Source: DATBMY01 sp036554605
GTDB taxonomy: Bacteria; Acidobacteriota; Blastocatellia; UBA7656
Length of the DNA stretch: 6,660 nt
Assembly: GCA_036554605.1 (NCBI GenBank)
Contig: DATBMY010000118.1
Coordinates: forward strand, 1 to 6,660
Direction: 5' to 3'
Part shown: in pieces, positions 1 to 6,152 of the stretch
Layout of the letters: each line of letters opens with the position of its first letter
How positions within the stretch are numbered: position 1 is the first letter of the stretch
Made by a program: the position numbers and the translations under genes
Notes under the pieces: model-generated
The model's database searches: none
Seen by the model: the letters and a program-made list of their open reading frames with translations, nothing else
Told to the model about the DNA's origin: nothing

Positions 1-1
1 A

Positions 2-25
2 ATCAAGGCCGCGACCAAGAAGTGA
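2..25 (+). CDS. Possible C-terminal tail of a plus-strand gene entering from the left edge
   Basis: In plus frame 2 the first bases read I-K-A-A-T-K-K followed by TGA at 23-25. A lysine/alanine-rich tail directly before a stop, 27 bases ahead of a strong hairpin terminator with a T-rich plus-strand flank, is what the end of a convergent gene would look like. Only seven codons are visible, so no function can be assigned. Frame 1 also ends nearby (TGA at 46-48), but its residues look less like a protein end. The call rests on context and is weak. Confidence 0.3.
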   Translation: MKAATKK

Positions 26-47
26 GCCGCACGAACCGCCCGCGATG

Positions 48-84
48 AAAAAAGCCCCGGCCGCTTTCGAAATCGGCCGGGGCT
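48..84 (-). terminator. Rho-independent terminator of the TonB receptor gene, probably bidirectional
   Basis: The arms at 53-63 and 74-84 form a perfect 11-bp G/C-rich stem (AGCCCCGGCCG / CGGCCGGGGCT) around a 10-base loop. Read on the minus strand, the stem starts 23 bases after the receptor stop codon and is followed at once by six T residues (complement of 48-53), a textbook intrinsic terminator. On the plus strand the stem is followed by a looser T-rich stretch (about 86-100), so it may also stop a convergent transcript from the left. Confidence 0.85.
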
Positions 85-107
85 AGCTCTTTTCTGTCTT
101 TGCCAGC

Positions 108-2222
108 TTACTTGAAGTTTAGCCTGAGCTGGAATTCAATCAGGCGTCCGCCCGGGTCGTTGGTGCCCGAAACGGTGAAGTCGCGATATGCCTGACCGGT
201 CTGACCGAATGCCGATCCAATCGTGATCCCGGACGCGGCGTTCGCATCCGGGTCGCGGATCAGGATTTGCGATTGATTGAAGGCATTAAGGAACTGGACG
301 CGGAATTCAAAGTCCGTGTTCTCCGTTATGCGAGTCCTCTTCATGAGGTTGAGATCCCAGCGCGAAGTCCACGGGCCGTACAAGAATATGCGATGTCCGA
401 GCTGGCCGGGGGTCGTCGGCGGCCCGATGTAAGGCGCGTTCGGATTGAGGTCCGCAAGCGACTTGCCGCCAAGCTCAAACGCCGCGAGCGTGTTGTCGAT
501 GATGTTCTGCGGCAGCCAGAAGACTACGCCCCGGCAATTGGCGCCATTGTCGTCGCAGACGGTCGTCTTGCGAATCTTGACCAGCTTCTGAAGCTCCTTG
601 GTCGAGATGTTGTGAAGCACGACGCCCGATTCGCGGTTATTGAAGGTGAGGCGACCGCTGGCCAGAAGGGTAGGCGTGCCGGATTGTATTCTGACGACGC
701 CGCCCACCTGCCATCCTTCGACAATCTTGCTGAGAACCGGAACATTCGCGTTCAAGAAGCGACGGCCGCCCCCGACCGGCAGCTCGTAAATCCAGTCGAA
801 CTTAACGCTGTGACGTATATCGAACGGAGTCGGGCCCTTGTCGTAGCCGAAGTCGCGCAGGGTCGTCGGCGTAAGCGCGGCGGCGCTGCTGATGGCATAC
901 ATGTTCGTCTGCGACTTGGCGAAGGTGTAGCTGCCCTGCACGAGCAGACCGTTTGACAACCTGCGGCGCAGCTCAGCCTGGAAGGCGTGATAGTTGCTAT
1001 CGCCCGCGTTGTCCATGATCCAGCTATTGGTAGGCGACTGCGGGTTGGCAACAAAGAAATTCGACAGCATGATGTTTACGCCGGGGTTGTTCGGGTCGGC
1101 AATCGTGATCGAGGGAACAAGCCCCGCCGCGATTAGCCGGTTCATGCGCGTCAGGTTCTGAGCGATGTTTGCCGCCAGACGGCCAGCCTCGCCCCGGCTG
1201 ATGGTCGTGGCGAAGGTTATGTCGTTGGTGGTGCCCAGCGCTGTTCGTATGATCGGGATGTCGCGCTGGCCGGGCAGTCCCGCGCTGCCGAAGTTGTTGC
1301 TTGCGGGATTTGCCAGCCTTGCGATGCGCAGGTTCTCCATCGCGATGTTGAATTCGTTGATGAACCCGTTCTCAAAGATGTTGACTTCACCGATCTCGTA
1401 CTGCCGCCACAGCCGCGTGCCGTGGTTGCCGACATAGCGCAGCTCGATCGCGGTATCTCTGGTCAGCTCTCGCTGAAGCCCGAAGGTCCACGACTGCACG
1501 TAGCCAGTTCTTAGATCATCGTTGAAGTCGTTGATCGATGCGCCCTGCCGGGCCGTAATCGGGAAGCGGGGCGCGGGCGGCGTCAAAAACGGGAAGGCTC
1601 CGTCCCGGAGCAGGCGGCTGCCAGCCGGGCCGAACTCCGTAGGGGTTGTGCCGGGGCTGGTGCTTGTCGAGACAGAGACGCCTTCGTTAGAGCCGAACAT
1701 GCTGGTGAAGGCATTGAAACCCTCTCTTACGAAGGATATCGAGTAACCGCCTCGCAGGACCGAGCGACCTTGATCGCCGAATATCCAGCCGAGCGGTCCC
1801 AGTTTGATCTCCGGGGACCAGGCGAAGCCTACTGAGGGCGCAAAGTCCCCATACTGGTTCTTGAATGCTTTCTCTCCATCTTCCAGAAGACGGAACTCCG
1901 TCAGCCCCCCGTCAAAGACACCCGGCTTAAAGAGATTGCCGCGGCCGGAGACGCCAAATATGCCGTCAACGCCGACCCTGGTATAGACGACGTTGTCGTT
2001 TGTCGGCGAGGGCGCGAACTCCCAACGCAGGCCGCCCGACAGCGTGAGGTTGGGGCGAAGTTTCCACGAGTCCTGAGCATATATGCCGATCTCGTTCTGG
2101 TGGTTGCGCGCGGTGGCGGGGACTGGCTCGAAAGTCCTCGCGTTCTCGTCAAGCGAGGCCGAGCCGGTGGTCGAGCTGATCCGCCCTGTCAGCAGCGCAT
2201 AAATCGCCGCGGCTTCACTGCG
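108..2222 (-). CDS. TonB-dependent receptor, C-terminal barrel half (downstream of the in-frame stop; remnant)
   Basis: This stretch continues the upstream receptor frame (2223-4055) exactly, with no stop from codon 612 to the TAA at 110-108. It begins R-S-E-A-A-A-I-Y-A-L-L-T-G-R, which resembles the barrel segment of Oar-like acidobacterial receptors. It then shows alternating aromatic/polar strands (IGIYAQDSWKLRPNLTL, LSGGLRWEFAP, WTFGLQRELTRDT), a late FEFRVQFLNAFNQS strand, and a terminal IEFQLRLNFK whose aromatic near the C-terminus suits outer-membrane insertion. It has no signal peptide, no plug and no plausible start near its beginning: the first in-frame ATG is at 1700-1698, inside the barrel, without a reason to be a true start. 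As a separate protein it should not be functional. It makes sense only as the second half of one 1315-codon gene, and the bridging 2222-1701 was translated by eye. Confidence 0.8.
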   Translation of the reverse strand, partial: RSEAAAIYALLTGRISSTTGSASLDENARTFEPVPATARNHQNEIGIYAQDSWKLRPNLTLSGGLRWEFAPSPTNDNVVYTRVGVDGIFGVSGRGNLFKPGVFDGGLTEFRLLEDGEKAFKNQYGDFAPSVGFAWSPEIKLGPLGWIFGDQGRSVLRGGYSISFVREGFNAFTSMFGSNEGVSVSTSTSPGTTPTEFGPAGSRLLRDGAFPFLTPPAPRFPITARQGASINDFNDDLRTGYVQSWTFGLQRELTRDTAIELRYVGNHGTRLWRQYEIGEVNIFENGFINEFNIAMENLRIARLANPASNNFGSAGLPGQRDIPIIRTALGTTNDITFATTISRGEAGRLAANIAQNLTRMNRLIAAGLVPSITIADPNNPGVNIMLSNFFVANPQSPTNSWIMDNAGDSNYHAFQAELRRRLSNGLLVQGSYTFAKSQTNMYAISSAAALTPTTLRDFGYDKGPTPFDIRHSVKFDWIYELPVGGGRRFLNANVPVLSKIVEGWQVGGVVRIQSGTPTLLASGRLTFNNRESGVVLHNISTKELQKLVKIRKTTVCDDNGANCRGVVFWLPQNIIDNTLAAFELGGKSLADLNPNAPYIGPPTTPGQLGHRIFLYGPWTSRWDLNLMKRTRITENTDFEFRVQFLNAFNQSQILIRDPDANAASGITIGSAFGQTGQAYRDFTVSGTNDPGGRLIEFQLRLNFK

Positions 2223-2225
2223 CTA
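2223..2225 (-). other. Premature in-frame amber (TAG) codon inside the receptor gene
   Basis: The plus strand reads CTA at 2223-2225, giving TAG on the coding strand at codon 611. The preceding residues (F-P-G-S-N-T-T) and the following ones (R-S-E-A-A-A-I-Y-A-L-L-T-G-R) join into a continuous barrel segment. The codons starting at 4055 and at 1700 differ by 2355 bases, exactly 785 codons, so there is no frameshift. A single C-to-T change from CAG (Gln) would produce it, but the ancestral residue is an inference. Confidence 0.9.
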
Positions 2226-4055
2226 GGTGGTGTTGCTGCCCGGGAAATTTCCGGCTGTGAATATTGATGTGGAGCCGGTATTGATCGGGTCGCCCGCGGC
2301 TATACCAAGAGTTATGCCGGGAACGACCTGCCTGCCGACATCCTGAGTGAACGAGGCCACGCGTGTGAATTCGACGCCGAAGTTCATCGCGTGCGCGCCC
2401 TTCAACCAGTTGAGGTTGTCCGAGAGTGCCTTGACCGGCGTGTTACGGCGTGACCCGGTGCTTCGCGAGAAGAACCCGCTCGTGATCGGAACGCCTACCG
2501 CGTACCCGCCAAACAGGTTGAAGAGGCCGGGCGAGAACTCGCGAGTGAAGACCGATGTGCCGTTGCCGGACGAGGTCATCCTCAATTCGTTTACTATGCG
2601 GTTTGTTATTGTCCAGCGCTCCGCAAGCGCGAACGTGAAGTTGTTACGGTAAATGCTCCCGGTCAGGCCCGGCGTTCCGACCACTATGCCCGTGCCCGGA
2701 TAAATGTTGAGCTGCCCGTTTACACCGTCAGGATCAGAGAAATAGTGTTGATAGTTGTGGACGAACTCAACCGAATGCTTATCGGTTACGTTGAAGTCGA
2801 ACCGGACCGTTGGGAAGCGTCGTATGTTGCGCCCCGGGTCCTGGAAGTTCAGATCGAGCCGGTTATAGTCGTTGACCGTATCTATGCGGCTCTGGAGGAT
2901 GCCCTGGCGAGCGGCCGTGTCGATGAGCCCGAGCGCGTTGGCTATGCTCGGATCGATCGTGTTCGGGTAAGTGCGCCCGCCGGCCCCTCGCGCCGCGAGC
3001 GCGAGCAGGTCTATGTTCCTTACAGTGCCTCCGGTGTCGCGGTATGTGAATATTCCGCGCCGGGCTGATTCCGTTAGCACCGTGCGCGTGGGCGAGCCGT
3101 ATGTCTGCGGGAGGCGAAACTCTTCGATGTTGACGAAGAAGAAAGCCTTGTCGCGCCCGTCGAAGACTTTCGGGATCCTGATGGGGCCGCCGATGTTGCC
3201 GCCGAATTGATTCAAAATCATGAAATCGCGCGGCAGCCCGTCGATCTGGTTGAAATAGTAATTAGCATTGAGCGCGGTGTTGCGGTGTTGCCAGAAGAGC
3301 CCCCCGCGATAATCGTTTGTGCCGCGCTTGGTCACAAACCGAATCTGGACCGCGCCGCCCGCCGCGCTCTCAGCGCCCGGCGTTGCGGTCGATACGGTCA
3401 CCTCTTCGACCGCGTCCGATTTGGCCTGCGTGCTTGTGAACCAGCCGTCGGACGATTTCAAAAAGTTATCCTGAATATTCGCTCCATCGAGCGAGATATT
3501 GATCGAGCCCTTTGGCAGCCCGTTGACGGATGACGTTCGCGGTGCGCCGGGCGTTTGAATGCCGGGCAGCGTTAGCACGAGCTGCATAGCGTCGCGCGTT
3601 GCCCAGGGAAGCTCGCCGATCTGCCGGCCGACTATGGTCGAAGCGACGTTGGCGCTTTCGGATTGAATAACGCTCCCGCCGCCGGTGATGATCACTTGCT
3701 CGGTTGCGCCTCCGACTTCAAGTGTCGCGTTGACCGTCTGGACCGTGCCGAGGTCGACCTTCACGTCTTTGATCACGGTCGACTTGAACCCGCTTGAGGT
3801 GACGGTAATCGAATAGGTGCCGGGCTGCATGGAAGGTATCGACCATGTGCCGTAATCGTTGGCAATGACTGTGTGCTCTGCGCCAGTCTCATCGTTTTTT
3901 GCAGTGACCTGTGCTCTAGGGATTGCTGCGCCTTGTGAATCTACTACGGAGCCTGCCAGGCGCCCCGAATTCGTCACCTGTGCCGGCACCGTAGATGTGA
4001 CCAGCGACACGATGACCAGGAGCAAGCCTGCATGGCTTGTGAACCGCTTTCTCAT
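2223..4055 (-). CDS. TonB-dependent receptor, Oar-like, N-terminal half (signal peptide, carboxypeptidase-regulatory-like domain, plug, start of barrel)
   Basis: Outer-membrane receptor of the large Oar-like TonB-dependent class, normally a gated channel importing a ligand with TonB/ExbBD energy; the substrate cannot be read from sequence. Residues 1-25 are a signal peptide (basic MRKR, hydrophobic LLLVIVSLV, likely cleavage after VPA). Residues about 30-114 form a carboxypeptidase-regulatory-like beta-sandwich (G-R-L-A-G-S-V-V-D-S-Q-G-A through GTYSITVTSSGF). About 118-250 is the plug (ELPWATRDAMQLVLTLPGIQT, INISLDGANIQDNF, VTKRGTNDYRGG), then barrel strands begin. I see no clear TonB box. 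The start is well supported: AGGAGGA at 4066-4060 lies four bases before the ATG. The frame ends prematurely at TAG 2225-2223 after 610 residues, whereas family members run well over 1000, and the rest of the barrel follows in the same frame. Family call is firm; this half alone is probably non-functional. Confidence 0.88.
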   Translation of the reverse strand: MRKRFTSHAGLLLVIVSLVTSTVPAQVTNSGRLAGSVVDSQGAAIPRAQVTAKNDETGAEHTVIANDYGTWSIPSMQPGTYSITVTSSGFKSTVIKDVKVDLGTVQTVNATLEVGGATEQVIITGGGSVIQSESANVASTIVGRQIGELPWATRDAMQLVLTLPGIQTPGAPRTSSVNGLPKGSINISLDGANIQDNFLKSSDGWFTSTQAKSDAVEEVTVSTATPGAESAAGGAVQIRFVTKRGTNDYRGGLFWQHRNTALNANYYFNQIDGLPRDFMILNQFGGNIGGPIRIPKVFDGRDKAFFFVNIEEFRLPQTYGSPTRTVLTESARRGIFTYRDTGGTVRNIDLLALAARGAGGRTYPNTIDPSIANALGLIDTAARQGILQSRIDTVNDYNRLDLNFQDPGRNIRRFPTVRFDFNVTDKHSVEFVHNYQHYFSDPDGVNGQLNIYPGTGIVVGTPGLTGSIYRNNFTFALAERWTITNRIVNELRMTSSGNGTSVFTREFSPGLFNLFGGYAVGVPITSGFFSRSTGSRRNTPVKALSDNLNWLKGAHAMNFGVEFTRVASFTQDVGRQVVPGITLGIAAGDPINTGSTSIFTAGNFPGSNTT

Positions 4056-4059
4056 ATGA

Positions 4060-4066
4060 TCCTCCT
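4060..4066 (-). promoter_or_regulatory. Strong ribosome binding site of the receptor gene
   Basis: The minus strand reads AGGAGGA, a near-perfect anti-Shine-Dalgarno match, four bases before the ATG at 4055-4053. It fixes the receptor start. Confidence 0.85.
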
Positions 4067-4117
4067 CAGACCAAAAAAGCAGGTCGTTATTGTGAGTGAA
4101 AGTGAGCGAATTACAGA

Positions 4118-4197
4118 GGTTACGAAAACCGGACTACAGCGTGCCCGTAGCCTTTTCGGCAACTACGAAACTGCCTTATACCTTCCTTGATAGTTGC
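4118..4197 (-). promoter_or_regulatory. Candidate structured 5' leader of the receptor mRNA with competing stems
   Basis: In mRNA order, GCAACTA (4197-4191) can pair perfectly with TAGTTGC (4165-4159). That arm, extended as GTAGTTGCC (4166-4158), can instead pair with GGCTAC (4152-4147) across a GAAAA loop with a TT bulge. GGCTAC can also pair with GTAGTCC (4137-4131), using one G-U pair. A small GGTT/AACC hairpin (4130-4118) follows. Successive stems therefore share arms and exclude each other, as in attenuators and some riboswitches. I recognise no named riboswitch. The stems are short and chance pairing is possible. Confidence 0.28.
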
Positions 4198-4270
4198 TTG
4201 TGGTTTCCGATGGCGGCAATCTACATCTGTTGCATGAAAAACACAAGAAAAAATCTACAAAAAATTGAAT

Positions 4271-4303
4271 AGAATATAACTTACACGGGGAAAGCATAAG
4301 CAA
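4271..4303 (-). promoter_or_regulatory. Candidate promoter region of the receptor gene
   Basis: Within a G/C-rich genome, 4232-4300 is markedly A/T-rich. On the minus strand GTTATATTCT (4280-4271) offers -10-like hexamers (TATATT, TATTCT). Possible -35 elements are TTGCTT (4303-4298) and TTATGC (4299-4294); the latter pairs with TATTCT at 17 bp but is a poor match to consensus. Transcription starting here would leave a leader of roughly 200 bases before the receptor ATG. Acidobacteriota promoter rules are not well fixed, so this is tentative. Confidence 0.22.
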
Positions 4304-4304
4304 A

Positions 4305-4319
4305 GGCCATAAATTGGCC
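4305..4319 (-). terminator. Weak hairpin just downstream of comF, possible terminator
   Basis: GGCCA (4319-4315) pairs with TGGCC (4309-4305) on the minus strand around a 5-base loop, two bases after the comF stop codon, and is followed by TTTGCTTATGCTTT. The stem is only 5 bp and the T-tract is interrupted, so it is a poor intrinsic terminator. It also sits against the putative receptor promoter. Confidence 0.25.
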
Positions 4320-4321
4320 GA

Positions 4322-5059
4322 TCACACCTGCGCGAGCCCCGCGCGGGCTATGGTGAAAACGCTAACTCGCAGAGCCCCCGCTTCAATCAGAGCCTTCGCC
4401 GCGGCGCCGGCTGTGCTGCCTGTCGTCAACACGTCGTCTATGAGCAGCACGGATGCGCCGGAGATTGCTCGTGGCCTTACCACTTTGAATGCCCCTTTGA
4501 CCGATCTCTTCCGGTCCGCAAGATCGAATCCGGCCCGGTGCATCTCCGTAGGCTTGACCCGCTCGATGCATCGCTCGGCGAGCGAAAGCTCGAAGCACTC
4601 CGAGATTACTCGCGCGATGTATGACGCTTGATTAAAACCCCGCGCGCGCTCTCTTGAAGAGTGAAGCGGCACGGGAATGACAATGTCCGGGTCGAGCGTA
4701 CGGCGATGTTCTAAGAATGTCTCGATAATTAGCGACCGCAGCCGCCGGCATATATGCGGGTTCGACTTCAAGAATATAATGTTGGATCTTATCGCCCCTG
4801 AGTAGGTCGCGCACGCGCGGGCGGAGTAAAACTCAAAGCCCGAGCACTCGCGGCAGGCCGCAAGGGTTGGCAGCGGCGCGCCACATCTTGAGCAGAGCGG
4901 GGCGCTCAGTATCCGCGTGATCTCGGGATCTGTCCAGCACCTATCGCAGGCCACTCCATCGTCGAGTGATTCTATTGAGGCGTCGCATACAAAGCACCGG
5001 GCGGGGAAAGCGAGGGCGGCAAAAGCGTCCAGGACCTTATTGATTGGCCGCCACGCCAT
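4322..5059 (-). CDS. comF: ComF family protein (zinc-ribbon phosphoribosyltransferase-like)
   Basis: A 245-residue member of the ComF/ComFC/GntX family, cytoplasmic proteins linked in several bacteria to handling of imported single-stranded DNA during natural transformation; many family members are uncharacterised. The N-terminus carries paired zinc-ribbon cysteines (C22/C25, C38/C41, C56/C59, C69/C72). The C-terminal half is a type I phosphoribosyltransferase fold with the conserved PVPLHSSRERARGFNQA (129-145) and a PRPP-binding loop VLLIDDVLTTGST (204-216, Asp208/Asp209). The usual Gln in the T-x-x-Q-x-x-L stretch appears replaced (TEMHRAGF, 171-178). Length is normal for the family. The start is secure: an in-frame TAA directly precedes the ATG and AGGAGG lies seven bases upstream. 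It lies 121 bp after the dksA-like gene and may have its own promoter. No other competence gene is in view, so a role in DNA uptake here is only inferred. Confidence 0.92.
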   Translation of the reverse strand: MAWRPINKVLDAFAALAFPARCFVCDASIESLDDGVACDRCWTDPEITRILSAPLCSRCGAPLPTLAACRECSGFEFYSARACATYSGAIRSNIIFLKSNPHICRRLRSLIIETFLEHRRTLDPDIVIPVPLHSSRERARGFNQASYIARVISECFELSLAERCIERVKPTEMHRAGFDLADRKRSVKGAFKVVRPRAISGASVLLIDDVLTTGSTAGAAAKALIEAGALRVSVFTIARAGLAQV

Positions 5060-5064
5060 TTAAG

Positions 5065-5072
5065 ATCCTCCT
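5065..5072 (-). promoter_or_regulatory. Strong ribosome binding site of comF
   Basis: AGGAGGAT on the minus strand, with AGGAGG seven bases before the ATG at 5059-5057. Together with the in-frame TAA immediately before the ATG, it fixes the comF start. Confidence 0.8.
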
Positions 5073-5134
5073 ACGGTGTTGTCGATTGAAGCGGGGCGCG
5101 CAGGGGGAGGCAGGGACACAACGGTTGGTCAGCT

Positions 5135-5164
5135 ATTATCATTCTCTTAATTAAGGAGAGTCGG
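5135..5164 (-). promoter_or_regulatory. Candidate promoter for comF with a palindrome in its spacer
   Basis: On the minus strand GATAAT (5140-5135) matches five of six bases of the -10 consensus. CCGACT (5164-5159), 18 bases upstream, keeps only the GAC core of a -35. The spacer holds the perfect 10-bp palindrome CTTAATTAAG (5146-5155), which could be an operator. The palindrome lacks a T-run and so does not look like a terminator for the upstream gene. Tentative. Confidence 0.3.
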
Positions 5165-5180
5165 TTATCACTTCCAGGCA

Positions 5181-5549
5181 TCACCTCTCGTTCTCGCTAA
5201 GGAGTCCCTGTTCAACAAGCTCCTGACAGCGTATGCAATGGGGAGTCCAGGGGATGGCGTCAAGACGCTTTGCGCTTATATCTTCCCCACAGTTGACGCA
5301 CTCTCCGAATGTCCCTTCAGCGATCCTGTTAAGCGCCTCCTCTATCAGTCGAAGCCTGTTGCGCTCGGTCGTGCTCTGGGAAAAGAGCAGTTCTTTCGTG
5401 TATGAGTTCGATGCCTTATCGGCCGGGTCCTGGCTTACGTCGCGGTCGGCCTCGCGCCCATAATCCTCCGTTCTCTCGACCATACCGAGCAGCGCGTTGC
5501 GCTCCTCTAACAGCCTGGCTTCGTACTGCTTCAGTTTCTTCTTATCCAT
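5181..5549 (-). CDS. Short DksA/TraR-type C4 zinc-finger protein
   Basis: A 122-residue DksA/TraR-family protein. DksA binds the RNA polymerase secondary channel and, with ppGpp in well-studied bacteria, adjusts transcription to growth conditions. Residues about 1-75 are highly charged and predicted helical (coiled coil). The tip retains the DPADKA sequence (41-46), matching the D-x-x-D-x-A motif essential in E. coli DksA. The zinc finger is complete: C84-x2-C87, then C105-x2-C108 within GECVNCGED and HCIRCQE. It is shorter than E. coli DksA (151 residues) but longer than TraR, as is common outside Proteobacteria. The ATG is the most upstream possible start because an in-frame TAG directly precedes it; the nearest ribosome-site-like GAGGG is 13 bases away, rather far. 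It follows rlmH by 59 bp with no terminator, so the two are probably co-transcribed. I leave the symbol empty because DksA versus another DksA-like paralogue cannot be separated here. Confidence 0.9.
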   Translation of the reverse strand: MDKKKLKQYEARLLEERNALLGMVERTEDYGREADRDVSQDPADKASNSYTKELLFSQSTTERNRLRLIEEALNRIAEGTFGECVNCGEDISAKRLDAIPWTPHCIRCQELVEQGLLSENER

Positions 5550-5608
5550 CTAAGCTTTTTCACCCTCTCTTTCTATCTCCTTTTCCCAACCCTTTGCCCG
5601 CTCCCTTG

Positions 5609-6076
5609 TTACTTCTGGTATGGCAAATCATGAATTATGGCGAACGCCCTATAGACTTGCTCGACCAGTAACACCCGCGCAAGCTCGTGCGTCAGCGTCA
5701 TCTTTGACAGAGCCAGGACCAGATCGCCCCGCCCCCGGACCCTTTCGGAGAGCCCGCCGTGGCCCCCGAGCACAAACGTGAGCTGCTTGGTTCCGGCAAG
5801 TCGATGGCGCTCTATCATATCGGCGAACTTCATCGAATCGAAGTGCCGCCCGCGCTCGTCGAGCACGATCACGAATGGATCGCCCGCCGTTCGCTGCAGC
5901 AAGTCTTCCCCCTCTTTTTCAACGATCCTGCGCGCGTCTTGTCCAACATCGTTGCGGTCGCGAAGCTCCACAAATTCAACGCTCGCGAACCGGCGCACGC
6001 GCTCCAGGTAATCGTCCACCAGTTCCTTGATCGCGGCGCGTTTTGTCTTACCTACCCATACGAACCGCAGCTTCAT
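5609..6076 (-). CDS. rlmH: RlmH, 23S rRNA (pseudouridine1915-N3)-methyltransferase
   Basis: RlmH is a SPOUT-class (trefoil-knot) SAM-dependent methyltransferase, dimeric in the cytoplasm, that methylates pseudouridine 1915 in helix 69 of 23S rRNA on assembled 70S ribosomes. The 155-residue length equals that of E. coli RlmH. Signatures in order are the N-terminal MKLRFVWVGK, VLDERGRHFDS (71-81), the SAM-binding FVLGGHGGLSERV (101-113), LALSKMTLTHELARVLLVEQVYRA (121-144, whose H130 matches the conserved TLPH histidine), and the C-terminal LPYQK. The usual tail is PYH(K/R); here Gln replaces His at residue 154. The start follows the family MKL beginning; the upstream ribosome site is weak. It lies 76 bp after the sigma-54 activator and 59 bp before the dksA-like gene, with which it probably shares a transcript. 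Confidence 0.95.
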   Translation of the reverse strand: MKLRFVWVGKTKRAAIKELVDDYLERVRRFASVEFVELRDRNDVGQDARRIVEKEGEDLLQRTAGDPFVIVLDERGRHFDSMKFADMIERHRLAGTKQLTFVLGGHGGLSERVRGRGDLVLALSKMTLTHELARVLLVEQVYRAFAIIHDLPYQK

Positions 6077-6117
6077 CTCAGTTACTAATCTTTGCCATAT
6101 TTTCTACAGCTCGCCGC

Positions 6118-6138
6118 AAAAAAACCTTGGAGTGCCAA
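6118..6138 (-). terminator. Weak terminator-like hairpin after the sigma-54 activator gene
   Basis: On the minus strand TTGG (6138-6135) and CCAA (6130-6127) can form a 4-bp stem around a tetraloop, followed by GG and seven T residues (6124-6118). It lies 14 bases after the activator stop codon. The T-tract is good but the stem is very short, so termination would be partial at most. Confidence 0.22.
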
Positions 6139-6152
6139 TTACCCCCGACAGC

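Noticed and set aside
267..956. Long plus-strand open frame (229 codons) opposite the receptor barrel
   Set aside because: It is antisense to a stretch with clear TonB-receptor barrel homology in the same region, has a low-complexity Arg/Ala/Val-rich translation, no recognisable motif and no ribosome site. G/C-rich codon bias commonly opens such shadow frames.
1901..2152. Minus-strand frame of 83 codons in the region between the two receptor halves
   Set aside because: It is in a different frame from the receptor. Translation of the receptor frame through 2222-1701 gives continuous barrel sequence, so this overlapping frame is not a gene.
2223..2225. Programmed readthrough or selenocysteine/pyrrolysine-type recoding at the receptor stop
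   Set aside because: The codon is TAG, not TGA, so not selenocysteine. A pyrrolysine role is not expected in a TonB receptor, and no supporting recoding element is evident. Mutation or sequence error is simpler.
2745..3533. Several plus-strand open frames of about 80-110 codons opposite the receptor
   Set aside because: They overlap the conserved minus-strand receptor frame and resemble no family; they are shadows of its codon bias.
4056..4321. Cobalamin or cyclic-di-GMP riboswitch upstream of the TonB receptor
   Set aside because: Such elements are plausible before receptors, and part of the leader (around 4141-4166) faintly recalls the c-di-GMP-I core. I cannot find the full conserved core of either class, so only an unnamed leader candidate is reported.
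6116..6137. Sigma-54 promoter-like TGGCAC ... TTGC upstream of rlmH
   Set aside because: The two boxes are separated by 12 bases rather than the required 5, so the -24/-12 spacing is wrong, despite the tempting neighbouring sigma-54 activator gene.
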